Positions 42,959 through 52,300 of a stretch of DNA of 64,000 bases are shown one piece after another. The notes beneath the pieces were generated by a model. The model had not been told where the DNA came from, made no database searches, and saw only the letters and a list, made by a program, of their open reading frames with translations. Source of the stretch: JACRAV01 sp964571235 (GTDB taxonomy: Bacteria > Zixibacteria > MSB-5A5 > GN15 > FEB-12); assembly GCA_964571235.1 (NCBI GenBank), contig CAZNAI010000003.1, forward strand, positions 310,001-374,000, in the 5' to 3' direction. Position 1 is the stretch's first letter. The number at the start of each line of letters is the position of its first letter. A program made the translations under genes and the position numbers.

Positions 42959-43882
42959 TCAAACCGCAGGCGAGTAACCAGTGTTTGGTTGCGGGGAGGC
43001 GTACTGCGGTCCCTGCGGCTCGACCAACGCAAAATAAAACATCGTATAAACCGAACTATGAAACGTGCCCAAATATCCACCGACCGGAATGGTGATCGGC
43101 AGTGAGATAATTATCGCGACCAGGAACGCCTGCCACACCGCCAGCCCAAGTGAATAGGCCAACAAACCGATCGGAGCCATAATCAATACGGTTACAATGG
43201 TCACTGCAATCATGAGGGCGATTCCCAAGCCAATGACAATAAGGAGCATCACCAGACAACGGCCAAAGTGGGTTCGCAAAAGCCCGTACCCCTCGGCAAT
43301 TGCATCCCCGATCGAAACGTTGCGCGCTACCATCGCCCGCAGAGCAAGGCTGTAAACTGTCACACCAGCAAATATCGTAAACAAACCCATGGGAATTGCT
43401 AATAGGAGCGCAATTACACCCAGCGGCCAGGCGGCCGCCCACGCCACCACCACTATAACAACCGCTACGACGATAGCAACTACCATAGCAACGAGCATCA
43501 GAATGCCCATCCCCAGCGTTCGCCAGAAAAAGTCGATCCCAGTAGAAAAAGACTCGGAAAGTTTGTACGTGCCGCCGCGAGTGATCCGGTTAACCGCGTC
43601 GATCAGTCCCGGCGTAGCGATACAATGCAAGGCGATAAAGACCAGCCCGAAAATTGTCAGACCGATCATATACGGAGCCAGCGTTTGCCAAACCTCCGCC
43701 GGCGAACGGCCCAAATCACCCATCGCGCCGCCGAACGGCCCTCCACCAAGCGCTTCGATATCATGTTTATCAAATGAAGTATTGAAACCGCCGCCAAATC
43801 CGGCGAATATGCCAAGGATCCAGAGCGATTTGTGACGCCAGCTTATCGCGAAAGAATCGCGAATGATCTTTCCGTAATCCAT
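42959..43882 (-). CDS. Polytopic membrane protein of unknown function
   Basis: Protein of 307 residues with about six membrane segments, including long Val/Ala/Ile runs. The N-terminal MDYGKIIRDSFAISWRHKSL and the Gly-rich loop (GGFNTSFDK to GGPFGGAMGDLG) resemble a family of DUF-type membrane proteins with a glycerophosphodiester-phosphodiesterase-like membrane domain. The ATG at 43882 has GGGGAG just upstream and is preferred to one 60 bases earlier. It is the first gene of a probable two-gene operon with the PDZ protein. Confidence 0.65.
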   Translation of the reverse strand: MDYGKIIRDSFAISWRHKSLWILGIFAGFGGGFNTSFDKHDIEALGGGPFGGAMGDLGRSPAEVWQTLAPYMIGLTIFGLVFIALHCIATPGLIDAVNRITRGGTYKLSESFSTGIDFFWRTLGMGILMLVAMVVAIVVAVVIVVVAWAAAWPLGVIALLLAIPMGLFTIFAGVTVYSLALRAMVARNVSIGDAIAEGYGLLRTHFGRCLVMLLIVIGLGIALMIAVTIVTVLIMAPIGLLAYSLGLAVWQAFLVAIIISLPITIPVGGYLGTFHSSVYTMFYFALVEPQGPQYASPQPNTGYSPAV

Positions 43883-43962
43883 ACACTCCCCAATCCTTTC
43901 TTGTGCTATATTGTATCTATATAATCGGGACAAATCGCACAAGCTAAAAGGATATACCAGCT
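43883..43962. promoter_or_regulatory. Divergent promoter region
   Basis: Eighty bases lie between two divergently transcribed genes. On the plus strand TATAAT is at 43920-43925, 37 bases before the lipoprotein ATG. The -35 box is weak (tttctt, 17 bases upstream). AAGGA for the plus-strand gene follows. Confidence 0.45.
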
Positions 43963-44349
43963 ATGAAACGGATTATTCAAAGTCTGAGTGCTGTAAGTAT
44001 TCTCGTCGTGACATATGGCGGATGTGCCAAGGAGAGTTCCACCCCAAGAGTAGAGCCTGCTGATTCCACCGCCGCCCAAACTGTGGCCGAAAACCGAGAC
44101 AGCGTGACCGTTGAATTGGTCGGCGCAGACTCGGTCACGGTCTTTGATTTGTTGAAAGCCAGCCACAAAGTCGATTTTCTCAGCACATCGGGCGGAGTAT
44201 TTGTAAAGGGGATCGATTCGATCAACAACGGATCATCAACTTTTTGGGTTTATTCGGTCAACGACGCTACTCCCAAAGTCGCGGCCGACCTGATATACAC
44301 CAAAGCAGGGGACAAGATTGTCTGGCATTTCCGCAAGATGAAAGAGTAG
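43963..44349 (+). CDS. DUF4430-type lipoprotein
   Basis: Protein of 128 residues with a lipoprotein signal ending VTYGGC. A beta-rich domain follows with the DUF4430 pattern: TVFDLLKASHKVDF, GVFVKGIDSINNGSSTFWVY and AGDKIVWHFRK. In eukaryotes this domain forms the C-terminal part of transcobalamin-type B12 carriers, and in bacteria it occurs on surface proteins, sometimes with B12-uptake genes. No such genes are nearby, so the ligand is open. AAGGA lies ten bases before the ATG. Confidence 0.75.
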   Translation: MKRIIQSLSAVSILVVTYGGCAKESSTPRVEPADSTAAQTVAENRDSVTVELVGADSVTVFDLLKASHKVDFLSTSGGVFVKGIDSINNGSSTFWVYSVNDATPKVAADLIYTKAGDKIVWHFRKMKE

Positions 44350-44355
44350 ACAGAC

Positions 44356-44513
44356 TGTGCGCGGCGGACGCCCCCGTCTGCCCGTCTTACATCACTCTAC
44401 ATTTGGTAGCGCACCGCTCCGCGGTGCGATGATGTCACCCTTCGACAAGCTCAGGGTGAAGTCACGTAGCAACAGACTGACTCTCTCCGACTTCAGGCTG
44501 AGCCTGTCGAAGC
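44356..44513. repeat. Family B, C and D hairpin repeats
   Basis: Family B at 44356-44384, family C at 44405-44431 (ggtagcgcaccgctccgcgg), and an inverted pair of family D at 44440-44513 (cttcgacaagctcagggtg and caggctgagcctgtcgaag). They lie upstream of the protein kinase gene. Confidence 0.65.
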
Positions 44514-44643
44514 CTGACCCTGCGGCCGACTACGCCAGTGCCCATTTGCAATATTGATACTCAAAGTCTATATTCCCCTTCCTCTGGAACTTTGCACCAC
44601 GTTGTGATTCTGAAACAGCCATACCTGAAAGGATTCCGCGCAG

Positions 44644-47310
44644 ATGGCACTTGAACCGGGCAGTAAACTGGGACCATACGAAGTAGTCGGCGCACTGGGC
44701 GCCGGGGGGATGGGGGAAGTCTACCGTGGGCGCGACACCCGGATCGACCGGACCGTCGCAATCAAAGTCCTGCCGTCGCATCTGGCCTCAAACCCCGATC
44801 TACGCTCACGCTTTGATCGCGAGGCCCGCGCCATATCCAGTTTGAATCATCCCAATATCTGCTCGCTTTTTGATATCGGCCAACAGGACGGTGTCGATTT
44901 TCTGGTGATGGAATATCTCGAAGGCGAGTCACTGTCCGACCTCCTCAAACGCGGACCGGTGCCCACACCCGATCTTCTGCGAATCGCCATTCAAATTGCC
45001 GACGCCCTCGATAAAGCCCACAAACAGGGACTGGTGCACCGCGATCTGAAGCCGGCCAATATCATGCTGACCAAGCACGGCGCCAAACTGCTTGATTTCG
45101 GACTGGCCAAGTGGCAAGAGACCGAACAGGTCAAAGGTCTTTCAGGCATGACCCGGACTTCCTCGCCGCTAACCAGTGAAGGCACAATCGTTGGCACATT
45201 CCAATACATGTCGCCGGAACAACTGGAAGGCAACGAAGCCGACGCCCGCTCCGATCTGTTTTCATTTGGCGTCATCCTCTATGAAATGGCGACCGGCGTG
45301 CGGCCCTTTGAAGGCAAGAGTCAGGCCAGCCTGATCGCGGCAATCATGAAAGTAGAACCGCGTCCAATATCGGCGATTCAACCAATGACCCCGCCTGCGC
45401 TCGAGCGCGTCGTCAAACAGTGCCTGGCCAAAGAACCGGATGACCGCTGGCAGACCGCCGGTGATCTTCGCCGAGAACTAAATTGGCTGGTCGAGGGAGG
45501 CTCACAGGTTGGTGTTCCTGCGGCAGTAGTATCCCGCCGCAAACGCAGAATGCAAGTCAGTTGGATTGTCGCGGCAGTAGCCGGTGCGGCGGCGCTCACT
45601 CTCGGCGCGATGATGCTTCTAAAGCCCAAGCCGGTGATTGCGGTGTCGAAATTCGTCATTCCCACGACCACTGAAATGCGGGCGATGCGCTGGCCGGTGA
45701 TTTCACCCGACGGTCGCACCATCGCCTTTCAGGCGGTCGATACGCTCGGTCGGAGTGCGATCTGGGTCAGGCCGCTCAATTCTCTCACTCCGACAATGTT
45801 GGCCGGGACCGATAACGCCGGACGACCGTTTTGGTCACCGGATAGCAAGTATCTTGCGTTCACCATCAATGGCCAACTCAAGAAAGTTGCCGTGACGGGA
45901 GGACCTGTCCAGCTCATCGGTGAAACGAAGGGTGCATTCGACGGCAGTTGGGGAGCTAAGAATATCATCTTGCTCGACGGCGGCTTTACGGACTCAATCC
46001 GTCAGATCCCAGCCTCCGGTGGGACCTTTGCCGCGGCGACAACTGTGGACAGAGCAAAAGGAGAAACCTACCATGCCTGGCCCTACTTTTTGCCTGACGG
46101 CAACCATTTCTTGTTTCTTGCCGCTACCGACAGTGCGCAAACGCAGGGCATTCAATCGTGGACGGTAAAAGTCGGTGCCCTTGATTCCAAGGAAACCAAG
46201 ACGCTTATGGCTTCGAACACTCGAGCGCTGTATGATCCGTCCGGATATGTCATTTTCAACCTTAACAATATTCTGATGGCGATACGGTTTGATCTGACGA
46301 AATTGGAGACAGTCGGAGAGCCGTTTCCTGTGGCCGAAAACGTAAGTGCGTCCAATGCGAACCAGGGGAGTGGGTTTAGTGTGTCCGCCACTGGCATCCT
46401 CTGCTACCAACCGACAGGTGGCTCAACAAATTCCGAATTGGTGTGGGTCGATCGTAATGGGCGGGAACTTGGCAAAGAAGGAAAACCACTGCCGTACCGG
46501 GATATCATGCTCTCGCCCGATAGCAAGCGCCTGGCATATGGTGTGGTCGATCCGCAACTCAACTCGGAGGACATTTGGGTGCGCGATCTGACGCGGGGAG
46601 TGTCGTCGCGTTTGACATTCGAAGCCAAGGACGATATCTGGCCGATATGGTCACCAGACGGCGAACGTATCTCGTTTGCCTCAAACCGTAACAGTTTCTT
46701 TGCGGTCCGATCCAAATTGGCCAATGGCCTTGGCGAGGATGAAGCAATGTTTCATGATTCTACCGGGCATGTTGGCCCGTACGATTGGTCCCGCGATGGC
46801 CGATTTGTGGCAATTCAGCGGAATTCCGGCGGACAGTGGGACTTTGGCTTGTACGACATCTCTGCAAAATCAGTGCGCTGGTTGCTGACCACGCCGTTTA
46901 ATGAAATGCAACCTTCAGTGTCGCCCGACGGAAAGTACATCGCGTATGCCAGCAATGAGACCAGTCGAAATCAGGTGTACATTCTTGAAGCCGGCGGGGC
47001 GGGAGGAAAATGGCAGGTATCAAACGATCTTGGCATTTATCCGATGTGGCGAGCCGACGGCAAAGAGCTCTTTTACGTGAGTACCGCCGGTGCAGTGATA
47101 GCGGTACCCGTGATAACAGGGGCGGCCCTGCAGGTGGGAACACCGGTAAAACTCTTTGACACCCGTTTTGAACTGAGTGGTTTTCGGATCCGTCGTATGG
47201 CGGTTACCGCCGACGGCCAGAAGTTTCTCCTCAACCGGCAACTGGATCAGGGTACGCCGCCCGGCTTTGTGGTCGAGCAGAACTGGACTGCGGAGTTGGA
47301 TGTGAAATAG
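44644..47310 (+). CDS. Serine/threonine protein kinase with beta-propeller sensor
   Basis: Receptor-type kinase of 888 residues. Residues 10-280 are a Hanks-type kinase: GALGAGGMGEVY glycine loop, K41 in VAIKVL, D134 in VHRDLKPAN, DFGLAK at 151-156 and an activation loop ending GTFQYMSPEQLEG. One membrane segment follows (about 302-325). The outer part holds TolB/WD40-like PD40 repeats such as ISPDGRTIAFQ, LSPDSKRLAYG and VSPDGKYIAYA. The propeller probably senses an extracellular ligand and the kinase phosphorylates cytoplasmic targets, which are unknown. The ribosome site is AAGGA at eleven bases, a little far. Confidence 0.92.
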   Translation: MALEPGSKLGPYEVVGALGAGGMGEVYRGRDTRIDRTVAIKVLPSHLASNPDLRSRFDREARAISSLNHPNICSLFDIGQQDGVDFLVMEYLEGESLSDLLKRGPVPTPDLLRIAIQIADALDKAHKQGLVHRDLKPANIMLTKHGAKLLDFGLAKWQETEQVKGLSGMTRTSSPLTSEGTIVGTFQYMSPEQLEGNEADARSDLFSFGVILYEMATGVRPFEGKSQASLIAAIMKVEPRPISAIQPMTPPALERVVKQCLAKEPDDRWQTAGDLRRELNWLVEGGSQVGVPAAVVSRRKRRMQVSWIVAAVAGAAALTLGAMMLLKPKPVIAVSKFVIPTTTEMRAMRWPVISPDGRTIAFQAVDTLGRSAIWVRPLNSLTPTMLAGTDNAGRPFWSPDSKYLAFTINGQLKKVAVTGGPVQLIGETKGAFDGSWGAKNIILLDGGFTDSIRQIPASGGTFAAATTVDRAKGETYHAWPYFLPDGNHFLFLAATDSAQTQGIQSWTVKVGALDSKETKTLMASNTRALYDPSGYVIFNLNNILMAIRFDLTKLETVGEPFPVAENVSASNANQGSGFSVSATGILCYQPTGGSTNSELVWVDRNGRELGKEGKPLPYRDIMLSPDSKRLAYGVVDPQLNSEDIWVRDLTRGVSSRLTFEAKDDIWPIWSPDGERISFASNRNSFFAVRSKLANGLGEDEAMFHDSTGHVGPYDWSRDGRFVAIQRNSGGQWDFGLYDISAKSVRWLLTTPFNEMQPSVSPDGKYIAYASNETSRNQVYILEAGGAGGKWQVSNDLGIYPMWRADGKELFYVSTAGAVIAVPVITGAALQVGTPVKLFDTRFELSGFRIRRMAVTADGQKFLLNRQLDQGTPPGFVVEQNWTAELDVK

Positions 47311-47321
47311 CGCACCGCTTA

Positions 47322-47451
47322 AGTCAGGCTGAGCATGTCGAAGCCTGATTGCTTGGTGCCCCACCGCTTGCGGTGGGATGAGAATCGAGAAAGAGCGATA
47401 CCACATTCGTTTCTTCCCGCCTTGGTAACCCACCATTTATGGTGGGCTCCA
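47322..47451. repeat. Family D and C hairpins after the kinase gene
   Basis: Contains caggctgagcatgtcgaag at 47326-47344, ttggtgccccaccgc...ggtgggat at 47353-47380 and ggtaacccaccatttatggt near 47424-47451. The last two are family C members and could terminate transcription. Confidence 0.65.
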
Positions 47452-47554
47452 GCGTCAGGCTCGAAGACGAGCCTGACCTGCGAAGAGACGAACCGTCCTA
47501 TCGCCGCAATTTCCCCTACTGACATCGCCGCGCGAACCCCCTATATTCCGACCC

Positions 47555-48352
47555 ATGTCACCTGACGTTTTCTCACGAATCGAAAAAGGCGAGTTCTTCT
47601 TAATCGCCGGACCGTGTGTCGCCGAATCCGAAGAACTTTGTCTAAAGATCGCCGAGACAGTTAAGAAACTGTGCGACTCGAGAAACGTGCCCTATGTTTT
47701 CAAGGCCTCATATCGCAAAGCCAATCGCTTATCCGGCACATCGTACACCGGACCCGGCGACCAACAGGGGCTGGCTATGCTCAAATCAGTCAAATCCAGA
47801 CTCGGCCTCCCGATCTTAACCGACATTCACGAAACAAACGAAATTCCGGCCGCCGCGCAGGTTGCTGACATCCTGCAAATTCCCGCCTTTCTCTGCCGCC
47901 AGACTGATCTGATTGTCAAAGCCGCGCAAACCGGCAAGTGGGTGAACATCAAAAAAGGTCAATTCCTCGCCCCCGAAGACATGAAACCGATCTCCGAAAA
48001 ATCCGGCTCGAAAAAGATTATGCTAACCGAGCGCGGCACGACTTTCGGCTACCGCAATCTAGTGGTCGATTTTCGCTCGCTACTCATCATGCGCGAAACA
48101 GGCTTTCCCGTCGTCTTCGACGCCACTCACAGCCTGCAAATCCCCGGTGGCGGCGGCAATGTCTCCACCGGCCAGCCCGAGTATATCATCCCAATGGCCC
48201 GCGCGGCGATGGCTATTGGCATAAACGGCTTATTTGTCGAAACCCATCCCAATCCGAAATCCGCGCAGTCCGATGCCGGCGCGATGCTCGCACTGGACAC
48301 AATGGAACAACTCTTAGACGAAGTACTGAAAATCCGCGATGCCCGTGCGTAA
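47555..48352 (+). CDS. kdsA: 3-deoxy-D-manno-octulosonate-8-phosphate synthase
   Basis: Enzyme of 265 residues joining phosphoenolpyruvate and arabinose-5-phosphate to make Kdo-8-phosphate, for the inner core of LPS. YVFKASYRKANR, ILTDIHE, GKWVNIKKGQF and VVFDATHSLQIPGG are KdsA signatures. IAGPCVAES carries the cysteine found in the metal-dependent class (as in Aquifex) rather than the asparagine of the E. coli class. First gene of a Kdo operon, overlapping kdsC by 14 bases. The ATG lacks a clear ribosome site. Confidence 0.95.
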   Translation: MSPDVFSRIEKGEFFLIAGPCVAESEELCLKIAETVKKLCDSRNVPYVFKASYRKANRLSGTSYTGPGDQQGLAMLKSVKSRLGLPILTDIHETNEIPAAAQVADILQIPAFLCRQTDLIVKAAQTGKWVNIKKGQFLAPEDMKPISEKSGSKKIMLTERGTTFGYRNLVVDFRSLLIMRETGFPVVFDATHSLQIPGGGGNVSTGQPEYIIPMARAAMAIGINGLFVETHPNPKSAQSDAGAMLALDTMEQLLDEVLKIRDARA

Positions 48353-48890
48353 ATCCAAAAAGAAACTCACTCGCGAACAACTGGCCAAACGGTTCCGGTC
48401 GATCAAATTGTTTGCAGTCGATGTCGACGGTGTCCTCACCGACGATTGCATTTACTTCGGCCCCGACGGCCTCGAACTGAAAAAATTCAACATCTCCGAC
48501 GGCTTCTTCATGAAATTGGCGTCGGCAAGCGGGCTTGAGATTGCGGTCGTCTCCGGACGAAAATCCTCCGCCACCGATTCCCGGATGCAGGATCTTGGCA
48601 TCAAGCATGTCCTGCAGGGACGGGTCGAAAAAACCAAAATGATTACGCCACTACTGGATCAACTCGGCATCGGGCTGGATCAGGTTGCTTTTATTGGCAA
48701 CGAAATATTGGACATCAGTCTCGCACAGAAAGTTGGCCTGCCGCTTGCAGTGAAAGATTCCAACGCTGAGTTGTTATCAATCGCCGAGTATGTCACCACC
48801 AAACCGGGCGGCCACGGCGCCGTGCGCGAAGTACTCGAATGTTACTTCAAAGGCACCGGTAAAGACCCGAAGGATTACATCCCGAAATGA
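48339..48890 (+). CDS. kdsC: 3-deoxy-D-manno-octulosonate-8-phosphate phosphatase
   Basis: HAD-family phosphatase of 183 residues, the normal size. AVDVDGVLTDDCIYF is motif I with both catalytic aspartates; VVSGRKS and IGNEILDISLAQKVG are later HAD motifs, and KPGGHGAVREVLE is the KdsC C-terminal signature. It releases Kdo from Kdo-8-phosphate. It overlaps kdsA by 14 bases and kdsD by four, so the three are translationally coupled. Confidence 0.94.
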   Translation: MPVRKSKKKLTREQLAKRFRSIKLFAVDVDGVLTDDCIYFGPDGLELKKFNISDGFFMKLASASGLEIAVVSGRKSSATDSRMQDLGIKHVLQGRVEKTKMITPLLDQLGIGLDQVAFIGNEILDISLAQKVGLPLAVKDSNAELLSIAEYVTTKPGGHGAVREVLECYFKGTGKDPKDYIPK

Positions 48891-49849
48891 ATGTCCGCAA
48901 ATACGCACAGGCGGTGATGAAACAAGAGGCCGAGGCAATCCTGGCAATGGCCGATCGCCTCGATGATCGTTTCGGCGAAGCAGTCAAAGCGATCCTCGAG
49001 TGTAAAGGTCGTGTGATCGTCACCGGCATGGGAAAATCCGGTCTGATCGGACGCAAAATAGCCGCGACCTTCAATTCAACCGGTATCTCGTCATTCTTTT
49101 TGCATCCGGCCGAGGCAGTCCACGGCGACTTAGGAGTAATCCGCGCCGAAGACGTCCTCATGATCGTTTCCAAATCGGGCCAACTGGAGGAACTCGAAAC
49201 AATTGTCGCAGTAGCCAAACGTCTGGGCGGCACTATTATCGTTCTCGGCGGAAATCAGAGCGCCGGCCTCTATCAGAAAGCCGATATCGCCCTCGACTGC
49301 TCAGTCGTATGCGAGGCCGGCCCGGAAAATCTGGTCCCGACTTCGTCAACCACCGCCGCACTCGTCATGGGCGACGCCCTCGCGCTGGCGCTGGTTGAAT
49401 CGCGCGGCTTTACCCCCGACGATTTCGCCGCCCTGCATCCGGGCGGGTCGCTCGGCCAGCGACTGCTCAAGCATGTCTTCGAAGTTCACCACACCGGCGA
49501 TGACATGCCGCTTGTGGCATCCACTGCTCCGGTCTCTGAGGTCTTGCTCGCGATGACCAGCAAGCGACTCGGGTGTGTTCTTATGAAAGGGCCGAACGGC
49601 GAGGCGGCGGGGATATTCACCGACGGCGACCTGCGGCGATTGATCGAGCAGAAAAAGGATGTCTTCGCGCTCAAAGCTGTCGATGTGATGATCAAAAATC
49701 CCAAAGCAATATCCGAGCGGGCCATTCTTGATTCGGCGCTGGCCATGATGGAGCGGTATTCGATTACTCAACTCCCGACTGTCAATGCCGAACGCAAACT
49801 GACCGGCATCCTGCACCTTCACGATATCCTCAAATCCAAGCTGGTCTGA
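48887..49849 (+). CDS. kdsD: Arabinose-5-phosphate isomerase
   Basis: Protein of 320 residues of the KpsF/GutQ/KdsD family. An N-terminal SIS domain has VTGMGKSGLIGRKIAATFNSTG and HGDLGVI, and a C-terminal pair of CBS domains follows (VLLAMTSKRLGCVLM and MMERYSITQLPTV). It converts ribulose-5-phosphate to arabinose-5-phosphate, the substrate of KdsA. Its start overlaps the kdsC stop by four bases. Confidence 0.95.
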   Translation: MNVRKYAQAVMKQEAEAILAMADRLDDRFGEAVKAILECKGRVIVTGMGKSGLIGRKIAATFNSTGISSFFLHPAEAVHGDLGVIRAEDVLMIVSKSGQLEELETIVAVAKRLGGTIIVLGGNQSAGLYQKADIALDCSVVCEAGPENLVPTSSTTAALVMGDALALALVESRGFTPDDFAALHPGGSLGQRLLKHVFEVHHTGDDMPLVASTAPVSEVLLAMTSKRLGCVLMKGPNGEAAGIFTDGDLRRLIEQKKDVFALKAVDVMIKNPKAISERAILDSALAMMERYSITQLPTVNAERKLTGILHLHDILKSKLV

Positions 49850-49851
49850 CC

Positions 49852-50760
49852 ATGCGCCTCTCAAAACGGATCAAACGGAGCCTCGTTTGGTCGCTCGCAC
49901 AGTCATTCGACTGGGTGCTGAATCGAATTCCCAGAAGCGCCGCGATCTCAATTGGCGGATGGATCGGTGTGACCGCCTGGCGATTCCTGGCCGGTGATCG
50001 CCAAAAGATCGACCGCAATCTCACAAAAGCATTTGGCGATAGTCTATCAACTGATGAGAAAACCGCTATCGGTAAACGCTTTTTCATAAATACCGGAAAG
50101 AATCTGGCCGATGTCGTCCGCTTCCGCCGTCATTATCAAAGTGAAATCAAACCACTCGTCGATATTGATGGTCTTGAGCATTTCGACTCGGCTTACAAAG
50201 CCGGCAAGGGGCTCATCGGCGTCACCGGACATCTTGGCAATTTCGAACTGTTGGCGGCACACATTTCGTCGCTGGGGTATCAGATCGCAGTGATCGGCCG
50301 GGAGATGAGCGACAGGCGTCTGGACAACTGGCTCACCGAAAACCGCCGATCCGCCGGATTGACCAACTTCGCCACCACCGAATCGGCCAAGACAATCTTG
50401 TCATGGCTCAAATCAGGCCGCGCCCTCGGAGTTCTGATTGATACCGATTCGATGAGAGTGAGGGGGAAAGCTATTCCCTTTTTTGGAAAACCGGCCAACA
50501 CCCCGGTCGGGCCGTTCCATCTTGGGATTCGGGCAGGGTCGGCCTTTTTGCCGATGTGTTGTGTTCGCCAACCCAACAATCGCTATCTGATCAAGATCGA
50601 CCCACCCATCAAACTTTCACCCGAGCTGACCTACGAAGATTCCATTGCCGCCGCTATGATTCAGTGTAACAACGCCTTAGAGCAATTTGTGCGCACCTGG
50701 CCCGACCAGTGGATCTGGCTCCACAACCGTTGGAACACCCGCCCTGAAGATGTCGCTTGA
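49852..50760 (+). CDS. Lipid A biosynthesis acyltransferase, LpxL/HtrB family
   Basis: Membrane acyltransferase of 302 residues. The catalytic HX4E is in GVTGHLGNFELLAAH, followed by VIGREMSDRRLDNWL and the later GVLIDTDSMRVRGKAIPFFG, which replaces the usual DQ with DTD. It adds a secondary acyl chain to Kdo-lipid A. It starts two bases after kdsD and belongs to the same operon. No long N-terminal membrane segment is obvious apart from a hydrophobic stretch at 25-45. Confidence 0.87.
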   Translation: MRLSKRIKRSLVWSLAQSFDWVLNRIPRSAAISIGGWIGVTAWRFLAGDRQKIDRNLTKAFGDSLSTDEKTAIGKRFFINTGKNLADVVRFRRHYQSEIKPLVDIDGLEHFDSAYKAGKGLIGVTGHLGNFELLAAHISSLGYQIAVIGREMSDRRLDNWLTENRRSAGLTNFATTESAKTILSWLKSGRALGVLIDTDSMRVRGKAIPFFGKPANTPVGPFHLGIRAGSAFLPMCCVRQPNNRYLIKIDPPIKLSPELTYEDSIAAAMIQCNNALEQFVRTWPDQWIWLHNRWNTRPEDVA

Positions 50761-50796
50761 CATCCCCCCTTAGGTTTCCATCTTACCAGCCGATTT

Positions 50797-51384
50797 ATGA
50801 GTAGAAATCATATGCTTAGCAGACTCTTCAGGATATTGTTGGCCATCGGCGCTGTAGTTGTAACTGTCTCATGGACCGGGTGCGAAAGCCAGCGCGGCAC
50901 GAAATCCGACCAAAGCTCACTGGGTGACTCGGCGCGCCTGCCCGACTCGGAACTTCGCGGCGCCACCATTTCCCTCTACGAGGGTAGCACACTGACCACC
51001 GGCATTAAGGCTGACCGAATTCTCAAATACGAACCGCAGGATTCGGCGATTGCCTATCATCTGAAAATTCAGTTTTTCGATTCGACCGGCACGGCGACAT
51101 CCGATCTGGTCGGCGACTCGGGCCTGGTCCGCGAAGAGAAAGGCCTGCTTGAAATCTACGGCAATGTCGTGGCTATCTCGATCGACCAGCAAACAAAGCT
51201 CGAAACCGACTACTTAAAATGGAATCCGGAGATCAACCGGATTCAGACCGACGCCTTTGTTAAGATCACCAAAGGCTCCGATGTCATCACCGGCTGGGGG
51301 CTTGAAACCGACCGCCGCCTCTCGCGCATCAAGATTCTCCGTCAGGTTTCCGGCACCGTCTCCGAATCCACCACCCTCCGCTAA
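50797..51384 (+). CDS. lptC: LPS export protein LptC-like lipoprotein
   Basis: Protein of 195 residues with a signal ending VSWTGC, a lipobox-like sequence. The single beta-jellyroll domain shows the LptC pattern: LRGATISLYEGSTLTTGIKA, LVREEKGLLEIYGNV and KLETDYLKWNPEINRIQT followed by ITGWGLETDRRL. LptC takes LPS from the LptB2FG transporter across the periplasm. The context after Kdo and lipid A genes fits. The start may be the ATG five codons further in (50812). The lipoprotein anchor differs from the membrane helix of E. coli LptC. Confidence 0.82.
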   Translation: MSRNHMLSRLFRILLAIGAVVVTVSWTGCESQRGTKSDQSSLGDSARLPDSELRGATISLYEGSTLTTGIKADRILKYEPQDSAIAYHLKIQFFDSTGTATSDLVGDSGLVREEKGLLEIYGNVVAISIDQQTKLETDYLKWNPEINRIQTDAFVKITKGSDVITGWGLETDRRLSRIKILRQVSGTVSESTTLR

Positions 51385-51392
51385 CTCGGTTC

Positions 51393-51487
51393 TGTGCGCG
51401 GCAGACGCCCTCGTCTGCCCGTCTTCTTGTAGGTCGAAACCCCTGTCCCGCCGATGGCGGGGTCGAGCGTCAGCGAGAGGTTTCGAC
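51393..51487. repeat. Family B and A hairpins
   Basis: Family B at 51393-51422 (gcggcagacgccctcgtctg) and a long family A copy at 51429-51487, gtaggtcgaaacccctg...ggtttcgac, with an enlarged centre. They close the LPS operon and may terminate it. Confidence 0.65.
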
Positions 51488-51652
51488 ATTCTCTCTTATC
51501 CACACCTATTTTCAATCTTGAGCGTTTTTCGCTTGCCTATTACAGCAACTTGCGGTTACGTCCGATTCCGGTACCCGGAATCTCCAATTTTGCCTGTTAT
51601 TTCGGCGACCATCCACGGCGGTGTTTGTAAACGTCTTTGCGAAGGGACCGGC

Positions 51653-52171
51653 ATGACTAATCGTTTCACCCAAATGGACTGCTTCATTCTGGCAGGAGGA
51701 GCGCAGAATCCATCGCGCGATTTCGAACCCGAGGGCGAACTGACCAGGCTCGAAACTCGGTTCCGTCGCTTTGCCAGCATCTTCGAGCGGGTCCGATTGG
51801 TCCTCAAACCGAGTCAGGCGACCGAACGGTATCTCAATTATCCGCATGTGTGCGACACCGACGAAACCCCCTCGCCGCTGGTCGGCCTCATGACCGCCCT
51901 GCGCAATTCAAATTCCGAAGCTGTTTTCATCGGAACTTGTGAGCCCTCGGAAATCCCTCTTGAAATGATTGTCGATCTGGTCAATCGGTACAACAACGAG
52001 ATGTACTTAGGATACCGCTACGGCGCCGAAGGGCGCTCGATGATCGGAATCTGCCATCGCAAACTGGCCGACCAGATAGAAACCGGGCGCACCAGCGGCC
52101 GTCGATTGGGCGACATCCTGAGCGAAAACGGCACGGTCTTGCCATGGCCGTCGGCCGCCATCGCCGGCTGA
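51653..52171 (+). CDS. Degenerate MobA-like nucleotidyltransferase
   Basis: Protein of 172 residues. MDCFILAGGAQNPSRDFEPE resembles the nucleotide-binding start of MobA, but the usual LAGG.S.RMG..K is broken: no RMG and no conserved lysine. PSPLVGLMTALRNSNSEAVFIGTCE matches the GPLAGL region, with the metal-binding aspartate of the later motif replaced (GTCEPSEIP). It may be a catalytically dead or altered relative. The ATG at 51653 with AAGGGA five bases ahead is clearly better than the long upstream frame, which crosses repeats. The role is not known. Confidence 0.65.
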   Translation: MTNRFTQMDCFILAGGAQNPSRDFEPEGELTRLETRFRRFASIFERVRLVLKPSQATERYLNYPHVCDTDETPSPLVGLMTALRNSNSEAVFIGTCEPSEIPLEMIVDLVNRYNNEMYLGYRYGAEGRSMIGICHRKLADQIETGRTSGRRLGDILSENGTVLPWPSAAIAG

Positions 52172-52247
52172 GATATTTCTTAGTTCTTTGTCAGGGTCCT
52201 TGCGACCCTGACATCTTCCGTCAAATCGCGATGAGCGTCAGCAATCA

Positions 52248-52300
52248 GTAGGTCGGGTTCTGAGTGAGTCCCGCGTAGCGGGACAAACGAAAAACCCGAC
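52248..52300. repeat. Family A hairpin
   Basis: gtaggtcgggttctgagtg at the left pairs with the aaaacccgac at the right, and there is an internal tcccgcgtagcggga stem. It lies between the MobA-like and comEA genes. Confidence 0.65.

Noticed and set aside
51257..51652. N-terminal extension of the MobA-like gene
   Set aside because: It overlaps lptC and repeats, and a good ribosome site precedes the ATG at 51653.
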